NCBI RefSeq assembly: GCF_000661915.1
Contig: NZ_CP007509.1
Location: 3,241,501 to 3,305,500 of the forward strand
Reading direction: 5' to 3'
DNA length: 64,000 nucleotides
From: Stutzerimonas decontaminans
GTDB taxonomy: Bacteria; Pseudomonadota; Gammaproteobacteria; Pseudomonadales; Pseudomonadaceae
A program made the position numbers and the translations under genes. Position 1 is the first letter of the stretch. Every line of letters begins with the position of its first letter. This document shows, one piece after another, positions 32,401 through 42,421 of the stretch. The notes below the pieces were generated by a model. That model ran no database searches, was not told the DNA's origin, and saw only the letters and a list, made by a program, of their open reading frames with translations.

Positions 32401-33336
32401 ATGGACCGTTTCGATGCGATGCAGGCCTTCGTTCGCGTGGTGGAGACCGGCAGCTTCACCAAGGCCGCCGAGACCCTGCGCATCAGCAAGACCAGCGTCA
32501 CCCAGCAGGTCCAGCAACTCGAGGCGCGGCTTCGCGTCAGGCTGCTCAACCGCACCACGCGCAAGGTCAACGTCACCGCCGACGGTGCGGCCTATTACGA
32601 GCGCGCCCTGCGCCTGCTGGCGGATCTGGACGACGCCGAAACCAGTCTGTCCGCCGCTGCGGCAGTACCGCGAGGACGCTTGCGCGTGGACGTCCCCAGC
32701 CCACTGGCGCTGATGATCCTGATTCCGGCATTGCCGGACTTTTATGCGAAGTATCCGGACATCCAGCTGGACATGGGCGTCAGCGACCGGCGGGTGGACC
32801 TGATCGGGGAGAATGTGGACTGCGTGGTGCGCGGTGGCGAAATCACCGACCAGTCACTGATCGCCCGCCACGTTGGCGACCTACGCCTTGGCGTCTACGC
32901 GGCCCCTGGCTACCTCGAACGCGCCGGCATACCGACACACCCGAGCGAGCTGGAAAACAGCCACCACCGTGTCGTCGGCTTTCTCTGGGCGCGCACCGGC
33001 AAACCCACACCGTACGTCATGCAGCGGCAGGACGAGCAGGTTCAGGTACACGGCCGCTATGCGCTTGCCGTGGACGACGGCAATGCCTGTCTGGCCGCGG
33101 GGCTGGCTGGGCTGGGCATCATCTGGCTGCCGGAGTACATGGTCAGAACTCACCTGGCCAACGGCGAGCTGTTGCCACTTCTGCAAGACTGGCGACTCGA
33201 TGAAATGCCGCTTTACCTGGCGTTCCCGCCGAATCGACATGTCAGCGCCAAGCTGCGGGTGTTCATCGATTGGGTCATCGAGCTGATGGCGCAGCATGCA
33301 CCCGTGCTCGACCGTCGACCGGTAGCCGACCACTAG
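32401..33336 (+). CDS. LysR family transcriptional regulator
   Basis: 311 residues. The N-terminal winged helix (MDRFDAMQAFVRVVETGSFT, then KAAETLRISKTSVTQQVQQLE) is followed by a LysR substrate domain (about 90-300). It is divergent from a RidA gene, with 131 bases between starts, so that gene is a candidate target. The stop codon TAG shares the CTAG palindrome with the stop of convergent cobS. Confidence 0.9.
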   Translation: MDRFDAMQAFVRVVETGSFTKAAETLRISKTSVTQQVQQLEARLRVRLLNRTTRKVNVTADGAAYYERALRLLADLDDAETSLSAAAAVPRGRLRVDVPSPLALMILIPALPDFYAKYPDIQLDMGVSDRRVDLIGENVDCVVRGGEITDQSLIARHVGDLRLGVYAAPGYLERAGIPTHPSELENSHHRVVGFLWARTGKPTPYVMQRQDEQVQVHGRYALAVDDGNACLAAGLAGLGIIWLPEYMVRTHLANGELLPLLQDWRLDEMPLYLAFPPNRHVSAKLRVFIDWVIELMAQHAPVLDRRPVADH

Positions 33337-34064
33337 AGCTGCAGGGCCAGCCCTACCAATACCGTGCACTCCACCAGCTCCAGCAGCGCGCCGGCGGTAT
33401 CGCCGGTGGTGCCGCCGAGTCGGCGCAACATGGCGCGACGCGCCAGCATAAACGTCACCGCAGCCAACGACAGGGCGATCAGCCCGCTGCTGCCGAACAG
33501 CAGGCATCCGATTGCTACCAGGAGCAGAACGCCCTTCGCCCAAGTGCGCGGCAGATTCGTTGCCAAAGCATGGCCAAGGCCATTAGGCCGCACGTACGGC
33601 GTGCCAAGAAACAGCGCCAGCAGCGCCGCGCGACCCAACAGAGGCGCCAACAGAAGCGCCACATAGTGCTGGGCCTGCAACAAAGCCAGCAGCGCCGCGA
33701 ACTTGAGTAGCAACAGCAGCACCAGGACCACCACGGCCACCGGACCGCTGCGCGGGTCCTTCATGATTTGCAGCGTGCGCTCGCGGTCGCCGAACCCGCC
33801 CAGCCACGCGTCGGCGCTGTCGGCTAGGCCATCGAGGTGCAAGGCGCCGGTCAGCGCAACCCAGAGGGTGAGGAGCAAGGCCGCCTGTAACAACGGTGCA
33901 GTCCCATCCAGCACAAACGCTGCCAGACAGAGCAACGCGCCGAGCAACAGACCAACCACCGGGTAATACAGCAACGATCGCCCCTGCTGCTCGGGCTCCG
34001 GCATTGCCGGCAAGCGGATCGACAGGCTGGTGAGAAATTGCAGGGCGATCAATAGCGGCAGCAT
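33333..34064 (-). CDS. cobS: Adenosylcobinamide-GDP ribazoletransferase CobS (CobV)
   Basis: 243 residues, membrane enzyme of the last step of cobalamin nucleotide loop assembly. LPLLIALQFLTSLSI and HLDGLADSADAWLGG (catalytic Asp-rich motif, about 78-92) with KDPRSGPVAVVVLV are CobS signatures. About six hydrophobic helices follow. Last gene of the cob block. Start chosen over an upstream ATG because family similarity begins here. Confidence 0.93.
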   Translation of the reverse strand: MLPLLIALQFLTSLSIRLPAMPEPEQQGRSLLYYPVVGLLLGALLCLAAFVLDGTAPLLQAALLLTLWVALTGALHLDGLADSADAWLGGFGDRERTLQIMKDPRSGPVAVVVLVLLLLLKFAALLALLQAQHYVALLLAPLLGRAALLALFLGTPYVRPNGLGHALATNLPRTWAKGVLLLVAIGCLLFGSSGLIALSLAAVTFMLARRAMLRRLGGTTGDTAGALLELVECTVLVGLALQL

Positions 34065-34074
34065 CGGCACGTCC

Positions 34075-34653
34075 CTATTCGCCAACGGCGGTGAGTTCGC
34101 CCGCCGGAAAAGGGCTGAGCGGAAGCAGCTCACCGTGGGCGACTACCACCTCCAGCAGGCGCTCCCGTGGCAAGCCGCGCGCGCGCGCCAGCAGCAGGCG
34201 CATCACGCCGGCATGCCCGACGATCAGCATGCGCTGCCCGGCGAAGCGTTGCTGCAGCCGGGTCATGGCAGACAGAACCCTCGCCTCGAACTGCACCAGC
34301 GGCTCACCACCAGGCGGCGTAAATCCATAGGGATCGACCCAGAACAGGCCGAGCGCCTCGGCGCTGTCCTGCATCAGCTCTGCGGCGCTACGGCCTTCCC
34401 AGTCGCCAAAATGCAGCTCGCGCAAGTCAGGCTCCAGCTGCAGCGGCAGGCCGTGCTGTGCGGCCAGCTCCCGCGCGAAGGCGGCACAGCGTTGCAGTGG
34501 CGAGCTGACCAGCATGTCCCAGGGGCCGGCGGCGCAAACCGCATCGCGCATCTGCTGCCAGCCCCGCTCAGTCAGCGCATCATTGAGGCTGCCGCGAAAG
34601 CCACCGCCCTGCTCGGTCTCGCCATGGCGCAGCAGATCGATGCGCGTGATCAT
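34075..34653 (-). CDS. cobC: Alpha-ribazole phosphatase CobC
   Basis: 192 residues of the histidine phosphatase superfamily. [25 protein letters not shown] shows the catalytic RHG at about residues 9-11, and GHAGVMR holds the second histidine. In the pseudomonad cob operon this removes the phosphate of alpha-ribazole-5-phosphate. It overlaps cobT by four bases. Confidence 0.87.
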   Translation of the reverse strand: MITRIDLLRHGETEQGGGFRGSLNDALTERGWQQMRDAVCAAGPWDMLVSSPLQRCAAFARELAAQHGLPLQLEPDLRELHFGDWEGRSAAELMQDSAEALGLFWVDPYGFTPPGGEPLVQFEARVLSAMTRLQQRFAGQRMLIVGHAGVMRLLLARARGLPRERLLEVVVAHGELLPLSPFPAGELTAVGE

Positions 34654-35699
34654 GCACTTCGGTCCGACACTGCGGCTTCGGCGAACGTCGCCATGTCGTT
34701 GTGCAGCGCGCAGGCCTGCTGCAACAACGGCACCGCCAGCGCCGCCCCGCTGCCCTCGCCCAGCCGCAGGCCGAGGTCGAGCAACGGCACGGCACCGAGC
34801 GCTTCCAACACTGCCAGATGGCCAGGTTCAGCGGAGCGATGGGCGAAGATCAGCCATGGCCGACATGCCGGGTTTAACCGCACCGCGCAAAGCGCTGCAG
34901 CGCTACAGATAAAGCCATCGACCAATACCGGAACCCCCAGTTGTGCGCAGCACAGGTATGCACCTACGAGAGCCGCAATCTCGAACCCGCCCAGGCGACG
35001 CAGGGCTTCGAGCGGTTCGACGCAGTGCTCGGCGTGCAGCCGAACCGCGTCCTGGATCACCTGAACCTTGTGTCGAACACCGGCCAGATCGAGCCCGGTG
35101 CCCGGCCCGACCAGCGTCAACGGCGAGCGCGGCAGCAGCACAGCGGCCAAGGCACTGGCGCTGGTGGTGTTGCCGATGCCCATTTCGCCACCGATGAACA
35201 GCTGGGCAGAGCCTTGCGCGGCACGCTGCGCGCTGTCGCGTCCGGCTGCCAGGGCCAGACGCATTTGCTCGTCACTCATCGCCGCTTCGCGAGCCAGGTT
35301 GGCCGTGCCGGGGCCAAGTCGCAAATGGCTCACGCCATCCAGTTGTAGCGGTTCCACCGTGCCCAGGTCGATCACCTCCAGCGGCGCGCCCAGGCGCTTC
35401 GACAACACGCTCAGTGCAGCCCCGCCGCCGACGAAATTGCGCAGCATCTGCCCTGTCACTGACTGCGGATAAGCCGAAACACCCTCTTCCACCACGCCGT
35501 GATCGCCGGCGAACACGCTGACATGCAGGCGCTCGACCTGCGGCCGCTCGCTGCCCTGCATGGCTGCCAGCGACACCGCCAGGGCTTCGAGCTGGCCGAG
35601 CGCGCCGCGTGGCTTGGTCAGCTGGTCCTGTCGCGCCAGAGCCTGGGCGCGCACGGACTCATCCAGCATGTGGCAAGGCTCGTTCCACCAATCGTGCAT
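34650..35699 (-). CDS. cobT: Nicotinate-nucleotide-DMB phosphoribosyltransferase CobT (CobU)
   Basis: 349 residues. It makes alpha-ribazole-5-phosphate from 5,6-dimethylbenzimidazole. [35 protein letters not shown] and the C-terminal glutamate region match CobT. The start ATG overlaps the cobP stop by one base (TGATG). P. aeruginosa nomenclature calls it CobU. Confidence 0.95.
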   Translation of the reverse strand: MHDWWNEPCHMLDESVRAQALARQDQLTKPRGALGQLEALAVSLAAMQGSERPQVERLHVSVFAGDHGVVEEGVSAYPQSVTGQMLRNFVGGGAALSVLSKRLGAPLEVIDLGTVEPLQLDGVSHLRLGPGTANLAREAAMSDEQMRLALAAGRDSAQRAAQGSAQLFIGGEMGIGNTTSASALAAVLLPRSPLTLVGPGTGLDLAGVRHKVQVIQDAVRLHAEHCVEPLEALRRLGGFEIAALVGAYLCCAQLGVPVLVDGFICSAAALCAVRLNPACRPWLIFAHRSAEPGHLAVLEALGAVPLLDLGLRLGEGSGAALAVPLLQQACALHNDMATFAEAAVSDRSA

Positions 35700-36217
35700 C
35701 AACTCACTTCCTTCAATCTCATGGGCAGCCCGGCGACCATGAAGCTCACCCGCTGCGCCCGTTCCGCCACGGCCTGGTGCAGCCAGCCGGCCTCGTCCAC
35801 ATAGCGCCGGGTCAGTTCGCCCAGCGGCACCACGCCGAGGCCTGTCTCGTTGCTGACCAGCAGGATCCGCCCCGGCAACCCGTCCAGGCATTCGAGCAGG
35901 GCATCGCGTTCCTCGGCGAGGCGCGCCGCGTCGTCCAGCATCAGCAGGTTGGTTAGCCAGAGGGTCAGACAGTCGACCAGCAGGCAGCGATTCGCGGCAG
36001 CCTGCTCGTGCAGCACCCGCGCCAGTTGTAGGGGCTCTTCGACCAGTGCCCAGTGCGCCGGGCGCCGCTCACGGTGATGGGCGATACGCCCGGTCATCTC
36101 GCCGTCCAGCGCCTGGCTGGTGGCGATATAGCTAACCGCCAGGCCGCTTTCGGCAGCCAGGCGCTCGGCAAAGCGGCTCTTGCCCGAGCGGGCGCCGCCA
36201 AGAATCAGTTCCAGCAT
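35699..36217 (-). CDS. cobP: Adenosylcobinamide kinase/guanylyltransferase CobP (CobU)
   Basis: 172 residues. The P-loop [12 protein letters not shown] at residues 7-18 and the histidine in [10 protein letters not shown] (guanylylated) are family features, with [14 protein letters not shown]. It phosphorylates and then guanylylates adenosylcobinamide. It overlaps cobT and lies two bases after cobQ. Confidence 0.95.
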   Translation of the reverse strand: MLELILGGARSGKSRFAERLAAESGLAVSYIATSQALDGEMTGRIAHHRERRPAHWALVEEPLQLARVLHEQAAANRCLLVDCLTLWLTNLLMLDDAARLAEERDALLECLDGLPGRILLVSNETGLGVVPLGELTRRYVDEAGWLHQAVAERAQRVSFMVAGLPMRLKEVS

Positions 36218-36219
36218 GC

Positions 36220-37677
36220 TCAGTCTTCCAGCCCGCAGAGCGCGCGTAACCGCGCGATATCCAGATGTGTCTCGACCAAGTCGGCGAGGCGCTCGATGTC
36301 GCGCTCACGCAGCGCGTAGTAGTCGGCAGTTTCCACCACCTCGAGGCCTGCCCAGCGCAGCAGGGCGGCACAGGCCTCGGGGCCTTCGAACAGGCCGTGC
36401 AGATAGGTGCCGAGCACCTGCTCGTCGGCGCTGATGGCGCCATCGCAGCGGCCGTCGTCGAGCTGCACCGCTGGCTGCTCCAGGGCCGGGCCGCGGCTGA
36501 CGCCGGCATGGATCTCGTAGCCGGTAACGCGGGCGCCGCCCGGCAGCAACCGGCCGGTGACGTTACGCAGCTGCTTGTCGGCTTCGAGCACGGTGGCGAA
36601 ATCCAGCAAGCCGAGTCCTTCGCTGTTTCCGGCCGGGCCTTCCAACCCGAGCGGGTCGTCAATGCGCGTGCCGAGCATCTGCAAGCCACCGCAGATGCCC
36701 AGCAGCTTGCCGCCGTAGCGCAGGTGCTTGCGGATCGCCGCTTCCCAACCATTGGCACGCAGCCAGGTGAGGTCGGCGCGCACGCTTTTCGAGCCGGGCA
36801 GGATGATCAGATCGGCGGCGGAAATCGGCTGGCCGGGACCGACGAATTGCAGGTCTACCTGCGGGTGCAGGCGCAACGGGTCGAAATCGGTGTGATTACT
36901 GATCCGCGGCAGCACCGGCACCACCACCTTCAGCGCCTCGCCGGTCTTGCCGGACTGGCGCACGTCGATGGCATCCTCCGCCTCCAGATGAAAATCCATC
37001 AGATACGGCAGCACGCCCAGCACCGGCTTGCCGGTGCGCTGCTCCAGCCAATCGAGGCCGGGCTGCAACAGGGCGATGTCGCCACGAAAACGGTTGATGA
37101 CGAAGCCATGCACCCGCGCCTGCTCGCTTTCCGAGAGCAATGCCAGGGTGCCGACCAGATGGGCGAACACCCCCCCCTTGTCGATATCGGCAATCAGGAT
37201 CACCGGGCAGTCCACCGCCTCGGCGAAGCCCATGTTGGCAATATCGCCGGCGCGCAGATTGATCTCCGCGGGCGAGCCGGCGCCCTCGACCATCACCACG
37301 CGATAAGCCGCGGACAGCCGCTGGTGCGAGTCGAGCACCGCCTGCATCGCCACACGCTTGTAGTCATGGTAGGCGGCGGCATCCATGCTGGTCACCGCGC
37401 GACCGTGGATGATCACCTGGGCACCGATGTCGCTGTTGGGCTTCAACAGCACCGGGTTCATGTCGGTGTGCGGCGCAAGATTCGCCGCCTGCGCCTGCAC
37501 CGCCTGAGCCCTGCCGATTTCGCCGCCATCGGCGGTCACCGCGCTGTTGAGCGCCATGTTCTGCGGCTTGAACGGCACCACCGCAACTCCCTGGCGTGCC
37601 AGCCAGCGGCACAGCGCGGTCACCAGCGTGCTCTTGCCGGCATCGGAGGTGGTGCCCTGCACCATCAGCGTGGTCAT
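36220..37677 (-). CDS. cobQ: Cobyric acid synthase CobQ
   Basis: 485 residues, glutamine amidotransferase that amidates four side chains of adenosylcobyrinate a,c-diamide. The N-terminal BioD-like domain has [15 protein letters not shown]; the C-terminal triad domain has [14 protein letters not shown] with the nucleophile Cys and a late HGLFE. The start overlaps cobC/D-type decarboxylase by four bases (ATGA). Confidence 0.96.
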   Translation of the reverse strand: MTTLMVQGTTSDAGKSTLVTALCRWLARQGVAVVPFKPQNMALNSAVTADGGEIGRAQAVQAQAANLAPHTDMNPVLLKPNSDIGAQVIIHGRAVTSMDAAAYHDYKRVAMQAVLDSHQRLSAAYRVVMVEGAGSPAEINLRAGDIANMGFAEAVDCPVILIADIDKGGVFAHLVGTLALLSESEQARVHGFVINRFRGDIALLQPGLDWLEQRTGKPVLGVLPYLMDFHLEAEDAIDVRQSGKTGEALKVVVPVLPRISNHTDFDPLRLHPQVDLQFVGPGQPISAADLIILPGSKSVRADLTWLRANGWEAAIRKHLRYGGKLLGICGGLQMLGTRIDDPLGLEGPAGNSEGLGLLDFATVLEADKQLRNVTGRLLPGGARVTGYEIHAGVSRGPALEQPAVQLDDGRCDGAISADEQVLGTYLHGLFEGPEACAALLRWAGLEVVETADYYALRERDIERLADLVETHLDIARLRALCGLED

Positions 37678-38663
37678 GGATGTTGCTCCCTGAAGGATTG
37701 CAGCGCCTGATCCAGTCGCGCCCAGCCGGCACCGGTCGGCAGGCCGAAGCGCAGGCTGGAAGGCTGAGCGAAAAGCCGCGTGAGAATGCCTCGACGGGCG
37801 AGAAATTCATGCAGCAGCGCAGCGTCGGCGCTTACCCACCACTGGAACAGTGCACAGCCACCCAACGGCGCCAGTTCGTGTCGGCGCAGCAGATCAACCA
37901 GACGCTGGCCGTCGCAGTGCAGGCATTCGCGCTGGCGCTGTTGAGCGGACTGATCAGCCAGCAGCTCGGCAGCAAGCTGCCGTGTCGGGCCGTTCACCGT
38001 CCAGGGCCCGAGCAGCTCGGCAAGCGCCCGCAGCAGGCCGGCATGAGCCAGTACGAAACCCAGTCGCGCACCAGCCAGGCCGAAGAACTTGCCAAACGAG
38101 CGCAGCACGATCAGCCCCGGCAGGTGGCTATGCTCGGCCAGGCTGTGCTGCGGCGTGCAGTCCATAAAGGCCTCGTCCACCACCAACCAGCCGCCATAGG
38201 CCGCCAGCTCGCTGCGCCATTCCAGCAGACGCTGCGGCGCGATCAGCTGGCCGGTGGGATTGTTCGGGTTGACCACCACTAGCACGTCGAGTTGATCCAG
38301 CGCACGCGGCACGCTGGCCTCGCACAGCTCGACGACCCGGTGGCCGGCGCGACGCCAGGCCTCGGCGTGTTCGGCGTAACAGGGCGATACGATGCCGACC
38401 CGCGCCAGCCCACGCAGGCGTGGCAATGCCTGGATGGCACTCTGCGAACCGGCCACCGGCAGCACCGCGCGCGCGCCGTAGTACTGTCGCGCCGAGGCTT
38501 CAAGACCATCGTCAGACTCCGGCAGACGTGTCCAGGCACAGCTGGAAACGCTCGGTAACGGCGGGTGATACGGGGCAATGCCAGTGGACAGATCCAGCCA
38601 ATCCGAAAGCGGAATGCCGTAGCGCTGTGCGGCTGCGCGCAGTCGTCCACCGTGCTCAAGCAT
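37674..38663 (-). CDS. cobC: L-threonine-O-3-phosphate decarboxylase (CobC/CobD)
   Basis: 329 residues, class I aminotransferase fold. It makes (R)-1-aminopropan-2-yl phosphate for the nucleotide loop. [18 protein letters not shown] opens as in this family; PNNPTGQLI and the PLP-lysine region [15 protein letters not shown] (about residues 191-205) are present. It overlaps cbiB by eight bases. CobC in Pseudomonas naming, CobD in Salmonella naming; it is distinct from the phosphatase at 34075. Confidence 0.93.
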   Translation of the reverse strand: MLEHGGRLRAAAQRYGIPLSDWLDLSTGIAPYHPPLPSVSSCAWTRLPESDDGLEASARQYYGARAVLPVAGSQSAIQALPRLRGLARVGIVSPCYAEHAEAWRRAGHRVVELCEASVPRALDQLDVLVVVNPNNPTGQLIAPQRLLEWRSELAAYGGWLVVDEAFMDCTPQHSLAEHSHLPGLIVLRSFGKFFGLAGARLGFVLAHAGLLRALAELLGPWTVNGPTRQLAAELLADQSAQQRQRECLHCDGQRLVDLLRRHELAPLGGCALFQWWVSADAALLHEFLARRGILTRLFAQPSSLRFGLPTGAGWARLDQALQSFREQHP

Positions 38664-39567
38664 AGAGCCAGCCACCGAACAGCAGCACCAGCAGCCAGAC
38701 GCCGACGCCACCCCAGACCAGGTCCAGCGCATGTTCGATATGCCGCGCCTGCGGAACCTCGCCGCGGCCCAACTCGGGCCGCGCATGCACTTCACCGTGA
38801 TAGATCGCAGCACCGCCCAACACCACACCCAACGCTCCAGCCCCGGACGCCATCACCGGACCGGCGTTGGGGCTGTCCCAGAGCGGCGCCTGGGTGCGCC
38901 AGCAACGCAGCGCGCGGCGGGTGCGTCCAAGCAATGCATAGGTCAGCGCGACCAGCCGTGCCGGCAGGTAGTTGAGCACGTCGTCGATGCGCGCCGCGGC
39001 CCAACCGAAGCGCTCGAAGCGCGCGTTGCGATAGCCCCACATGGCGTCCAGCGTGTTGCTCAGGCGATACAGCACCACACCCGGCACGCCCGCGACGATG
39101 AACCAGAACAGCGCGGCGAACACCGCATCGCTGCCGTTCTCCAGCACCGACTCGGTGGCCGCACGGGCCACGCCCTCCTCGTCCAGCTGCGTGGTGTCCC
39201 GGCTGACGATCCAACCGACGCGGCGGCGTGCCTCTGGCAGATCATGCCGCCACAGCGCCTGCGCCACCGGCAGCGCATGCTCGCCCAGGCTGCGCAGACC
39301 CAGGGCCAGATAGAGCAGCACGATCTCCACCAGCCAGCCGATGCCCGGCAACAGGCTGAGCAGCCAGGCCAGCAGCGTCAGCGGTAGCACCGCCAGACAC
39401 CAGGCGGTCACCCCGTGGCTGCGCCAGCCGCGCGCAGCAGCGCCGTTGAAATGCTGCTCCAGGCGATCGGCCAGGCGACCGAAGGCCACCAGTGGATGCG
39501 CCCGCTTCGGCTCTCCGAGCAGCGCATCCAGCAGCAGCGCCGCGCTAACGGTGAGGAAAAGACTCAC
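38656..39567 (-). CDS. cbiB: Adenosylcobinamide-phosphate synthase CbiB (CobD)
   Basis: 303 residues, a membrane protein with several hydrophobic segments. [21 protein letters not shown] at the N-terminus and [25 protein letters not shown] are CbiB motifs. It attaches aminopropanol phosphate to cobyric acid. The start is GTG at 39567, overlapping the stop of the upstream BtuF-like gene by four bases; no suitable ATG is present. The longer reading frame upstream is antisense to nothing meaningful and lies in the previous gene. Confidence 0.92.
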   Translation of the reverse strand: MSLFLTVSAALLLDALLGEPKRAHPLVAFGRLADRLEQHFNGAAARGWRSHGVTAWCLAVLPLTLLAWLLSLLPGIGWLVEIVLLYLALGLRSLGEHALPVAQALWRHDLPEARRRVGWIVSRDTTQLDEEGVARAATESVLENGSDAVFAALFWFIVAGVPGVVLYRLSNTLDAMWGYRNARFERFGWAAARIDDVLNYLPARLVALTYALLGRTRRALRCWRTQAPLWDSPNAGPVMASGAGALGVVLGGAAIYHGEVHARPELGRGEVPQARHIEHALDLVWGGVGVWLLVLLFGGWLYA

Positions 39568-40364
39568 TCGGCCCTCTGCGCGCAGGCACTGATCAGCGCA
39601 TGCAGCTGGCGTACGCCGTCTGTCAGCACCGCCGGGCCGGGGTTGAGGATGTCCGGCGACTTGATCTCGTGCAGCTGGCCCGTGCGCACCGCCGGAATCG
39701 CCTGCCAGCCTGGCCGAGCGGCAACCTGCTCCGGCCGGAAGCGGCGCCCGCACCAGGAACCGACGATCAGCTCCGGCGCGCGGCGTACCACTTCCTTCGG
39801 GTCGTCGATGATCCTGTCCTTGGCACGCTTGCATGGCGCCAGCTCGGCGAAGCAGTCCTTGCCACCGGCCAGTTCGATCAGCTCGCTGACCCAGGCGATG
39901 CCGGAAATCAGCGGTTCGTTCCATTCCTCGAAGTACACCCGCGGCCGGCGCGGCAAGGCAGCGGCGCTGGCGCGGATGACGTCCAGCCCCGCCTGCAGCT
40001 CACCGATCAGCGCTCGCGCGCGCTCGCCAGCGTGCACCAGCGCACCGAGGGTCTCGATCATGCGCAGGATGCCCGCGACATCGCGCTGGTTGAACAAATG
40101 CACCTCCAGCCCCTCGCGGGCCAGCTCAGCGAGCATGTCGCCCTGCAGGTCGCTGTAGCCGAGCACCAGGTCCGGCTCGAGGGCGAGAATCTGCTCATGC
40201 TTGACGCTGGTGAAACCGCTGACCTTGGGCTTCTCCTTGCGGGCCTGCGGCGGACGCACGGTGAAGCCGGAAATGCCGACGATGCACGCCTGCTCGCCCA
40301 GCAGGTAAAGCGTTTCGCAGGTCTCGGTGGACAGGCAGACGATGCGCTGCGGCCCCTTGCTCAT
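39564..40364 (-). CDS. BtuF-like cobalamin/cobinamide-binding protein without signal peptide
   Basis: 266 residues of the helical-backbone metal/B12 binding family (BtuF/FecB). [17 protein letters not shown] and [21 protein letters not shown] are typical, as is [20 protein letters not shown]. No Sec signal peptide or lipobox is seen: the first residues are [15 protein letters not shown]. No btuC or btuD lies nearby. It sits between bluB and cbiB with four-base overlaps on both sides, so it belongs to the cob operon. It may carry corrinoids in the cytoplasm rather than serve an ABC importer. Confidence 0.78.
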   Translation of the reverse strand: MSKGPQRIVCLSTETCETLYLLGEQACIVGISGFTVRPPQARKEKPKVSGFTSVKHEQILALEPDLVLGYSDLQGDMLAELAREGLEVHLFNQRDVAGILRMIETLGALVHAGERARALIGELQAGLDVIRASAAALPRRPRVYFEEWNEPLISGIAWVSELIELAGGKDCFAELAPCKRAKDRIIDDPKEVVRRAPELIVGSWCGRRFRPEQVAARPGWQAIPAVRTGQLHEIKSPDILNPGPAVLTDGVRQLHALISACAQRAE

Positions 40365-41008
40365 TTCGCCTCCCAGGCATTCTCGAAAACCAGTTCGTGC
40401 AGCGGGAGCGGCGTGGTCCAGCCTTCCAGTGCCAGCATCGGCGCCGGGTAGAACTCATGCACCGGCCCGAGACAGAGGATCGCCACCGGTTTGGCGCCAT
40501 CCGGCATGCCGAGCAAGGCGGCCAGCGCGGCGGGATCGAACAGTGACACCCAGCCCATGCCCAGGCCTTCCGCCCGCGCCGCGAGCCAGAGGTTCTGGAT
40601 CGCGCAGGCCAGCGAGGCGAGGTCCATCTCCGGCAGCGTGCGGCGACCGAAGATGTGCTGCTCACGGCCATCCATCAGCGCAGCGACCAGCAGCTCGGCA
40701 CAATCCTCGATGCCCTCGACCTTGAGCCGCATGAACTCGGCGGAACGCTCGCCGAGCGCCTGAGCCGTGCGCTGGCGCTCCTCACCGACCAGAGCGGCGA
40801 TGGCCGTGCGCAACTCGGCGCGGGTAATGCGGATAAAGCGCCACGGCTGCATCAGGCCGACGCTGGGTGCCTGATGCGCGGCGTTGAGCAGTCTCGACAG
40901 CAGCTCCGACGCCACCTCGCCGCCGGCGAAATGGCGCATGTCGCGGCGCTCACCGATGGCGCGATAGACCGCCGCGCGCTCCTGCTGGCTGAAGGCATGC
41001 ACGCTCAC
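40361..41008 (-). CDS. bluB: 5,6-dimethylbenzimidazole synthase BluB
   Basis: 215 residues, flavin enzyme of the nitroreductase fold that cannibalises FMN to make DMB. AVYRAIGERRDMRHFAGG and HQAPSVGLMQPWRFIRI are BluB signatures, followed by GMGWVSLFDPAALAALLGMP. The start is GTG at 41008, overlapping the cobB stop (GTGA). A second GTG at 41002 is possible. Confidence 0.9.
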   Translation of the reverse strand: MSVHAFSQQERAAVYRAIGERRDMRHFAGGEVASELLSRLLNAAHQAPSVGLMQPWRFIRITRAELRTAIAALVGEERQRTAQALGERSAEFMRLKVEGIEDCAELLVAALMDGREQHIFGRRTLPEMDLASLACAIQNLWLAARAEGLGMGWVSLFDPAALAALLGMPDGAKPVAILCLGPVHEFYPAPMLALEGWTTPLPLHELVFENAWEAK

Positions 41009-42297
41009 GGCCGGAACAGCGCCGCGGCCGCCACCGGATCGGACGGCAGATAGAAGTGGATATAAGACGCCGTCAGCCGGCCATCTCGATAAACCGCTTC
41101 GGCTGTGCGCTTGTAGTTCGGGCACTCGCCGCGAGCCAGCGGCTCGAGTGGCGACTCCAGCGCGGAATGATGGAAAGTGTGGCCGCGCAGCCGCCCTTCC
41201 GGCAGTTCCACCTCCTGCAACGCCAGCGCGGTCAGACGCTTCTGCATGCGCGCCTCGCCGGGCAGCAGACCAAGCATCTGCGCGCGCTCATCGGCACGGT
41301 CAGTCAGCCCGTCGAGCAGATAGAGCATGCCGCCGCACTCGGCGAGGATCGGCTTGCCCGCCTCATGATGCGCGCGGATGGCGTCGGCCATGGCACGGTT
41401 GCGCGACAGGCCACGCAGATGCAATTCGGGATAACCGCCCGGCAGGTACAGGCTGTCGACGGCCGGCAGGCGGGCGAAGCGCAGCGGCGAGAAAAACAGC
41501 AACTCGGCGCCCAACGCTTGTAGCAGGTCGAGATTGGCCTGGTAGAGAAAGGCAAAGGCCGCATCGCGTGCGACACCGATGCGTACACCCGCCAGCAGCG
41601 GTTCGAGCGGCGCGCTGGCCGGCGCGGCGAAGCTGACCGGTGCAGGCAACTCGGTGTCCGCACTGAGCGCCAGGGCATCGGCCGCGGCATCCAGACGGGC
41701 GTCCAGATCAGCCAGTTCCTCGGCCTGCACCAGGCCCAGGTGCCGGCTTGGCAGCTCTACCTCGACGCTGCGCGGCAGGGCGCCGTACCAGCGGATCGCC
41801 TGCGGAAGGCTGTCGCGCAGAATCTCGCCGTGCCGGGCGCTGCCGACCCGATTGGCCAGCACGCCATCGAACGGCAGGTCCGGCTGGAAGCTGCTCAACC
41901 CATGCGCCATTGCGCCGAAGGTTTGCGCCATGGCCGAGCCGTCGATCACCGCCAGCACAGGAACGCCGAAGCGCCGCGCCAGATCCGCCGCCGAGGGCGA
42001 ACCATCGAACAGGCCCATCACGCCTTCGATCAGGATCAGGTCGGCCTCGCCCGCCGCTTCCCAGAGCAGGCGCCGCGACTCCTCTTCGCCAACCATCCAC
42101 AGATCGAGCTGATAGACCGGCTTGCCGCTGGCACGCGCGAGGATCATCGGGTCGAGAAAGTCCGGTCCGCACTTGAACACCCGTACGCGCTTGCCCTGCC
42201 GCGCATGCAAACGCGCCAGAGCCGCAGTGACGGTGGTCTTGCCCTGGCCGGAAGCAGGTGCGGCGATCAACAGCGCCGGGCAGTTTCTACTGGTCAT
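41005..42297 (-). CDS. cobB: Cobyrinate a,c-diamide synthase CobB
   Basis: 430 residues. It amidates the a and c side chains of hydrogenobyrinate/cobyrinate. N-terminal ATP-binding domain with LLIAAPASGQGKTTVTAAL; C-terminal class I amidotransferase domain with ILAECGGMLYLLDGL (nucleophile Cys in ECGGM) and YLPGGYPELHL. It is separated from cobO by 124 bases that hold an inverted repeat. The lack of corrin-ring genes here means these are placed elsewhere or absent. Confidence 0.95.
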   Translation of the reverse strand: MTSRNCPALLIAAPASGQGKTTVTAALARLHARQGKRVRVFKCGPDFLDPMILARASGKPVYQLDLWMVGEEESRRLLWEAAGEADLILIEGVMGLFDGSPSAADLARRFGVPVLAVIDGSAMAQTFGAMAHGLSSFQPDLPFDGVLANRVGSARHGEILRDSLPQAIRWYGALPRSVEVELPSRHLGLVQAEELADLDARLDAAADALALSADTELPAPVSFAAPASAPLEPLLAGVRIGVARDAAFAFLYQANLDLLQALGAELLFFSPLRFARLPAVDSLYLPGGYPELHLRGLSRNRAMADAIRAHHEAGKPILAECGGMLYLLDGLTDRADERAQMLGLLPGEARMQKRLTALALQEVELPEGRLRGHTFHHSALESPLEPLARGECPNYKRTAEAVYRDGRLTASYIHFYLPSDPVAAAALFRP

Positions 42298-42318
42298 CGC
42301 GGTCTCTCATCAGCATCG

Positions 42319-42388
42319 TAGGGTGGATGACGCTTCACCCATCCACCGACCACGCCGATGGTGGATGAAACAGACGTCATCCACCCTA
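42319..42388. repeat. Intergenic nested inverted repeat, copy 1
   Basis: TAGGGTGGATGACG (left arm) and CGTCATCCACCCTA (right arm) are perfect 14-base arms. Inside, CATCCACC and GGTGGATG form a second stem. The layout is that of short dispersed intergenic repeats of pseudomonads, whose core is GTAGGGTGGA/TCCACCCTAC. It lies between cobO and cobB. A diverged relative lies at 56412-56456. Confidence 0.7.
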
Positions 42389-42421
42389 TGCAACGGTCCG
42401 TGAATGTCTTGAGCGCTGGCA

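Noticed and set aside
36265..37710. Plus-strand open frame opposite cobQ (about 481 codons)
   Set aside because: Shadow of cobQ; the sense strand has clear domains.
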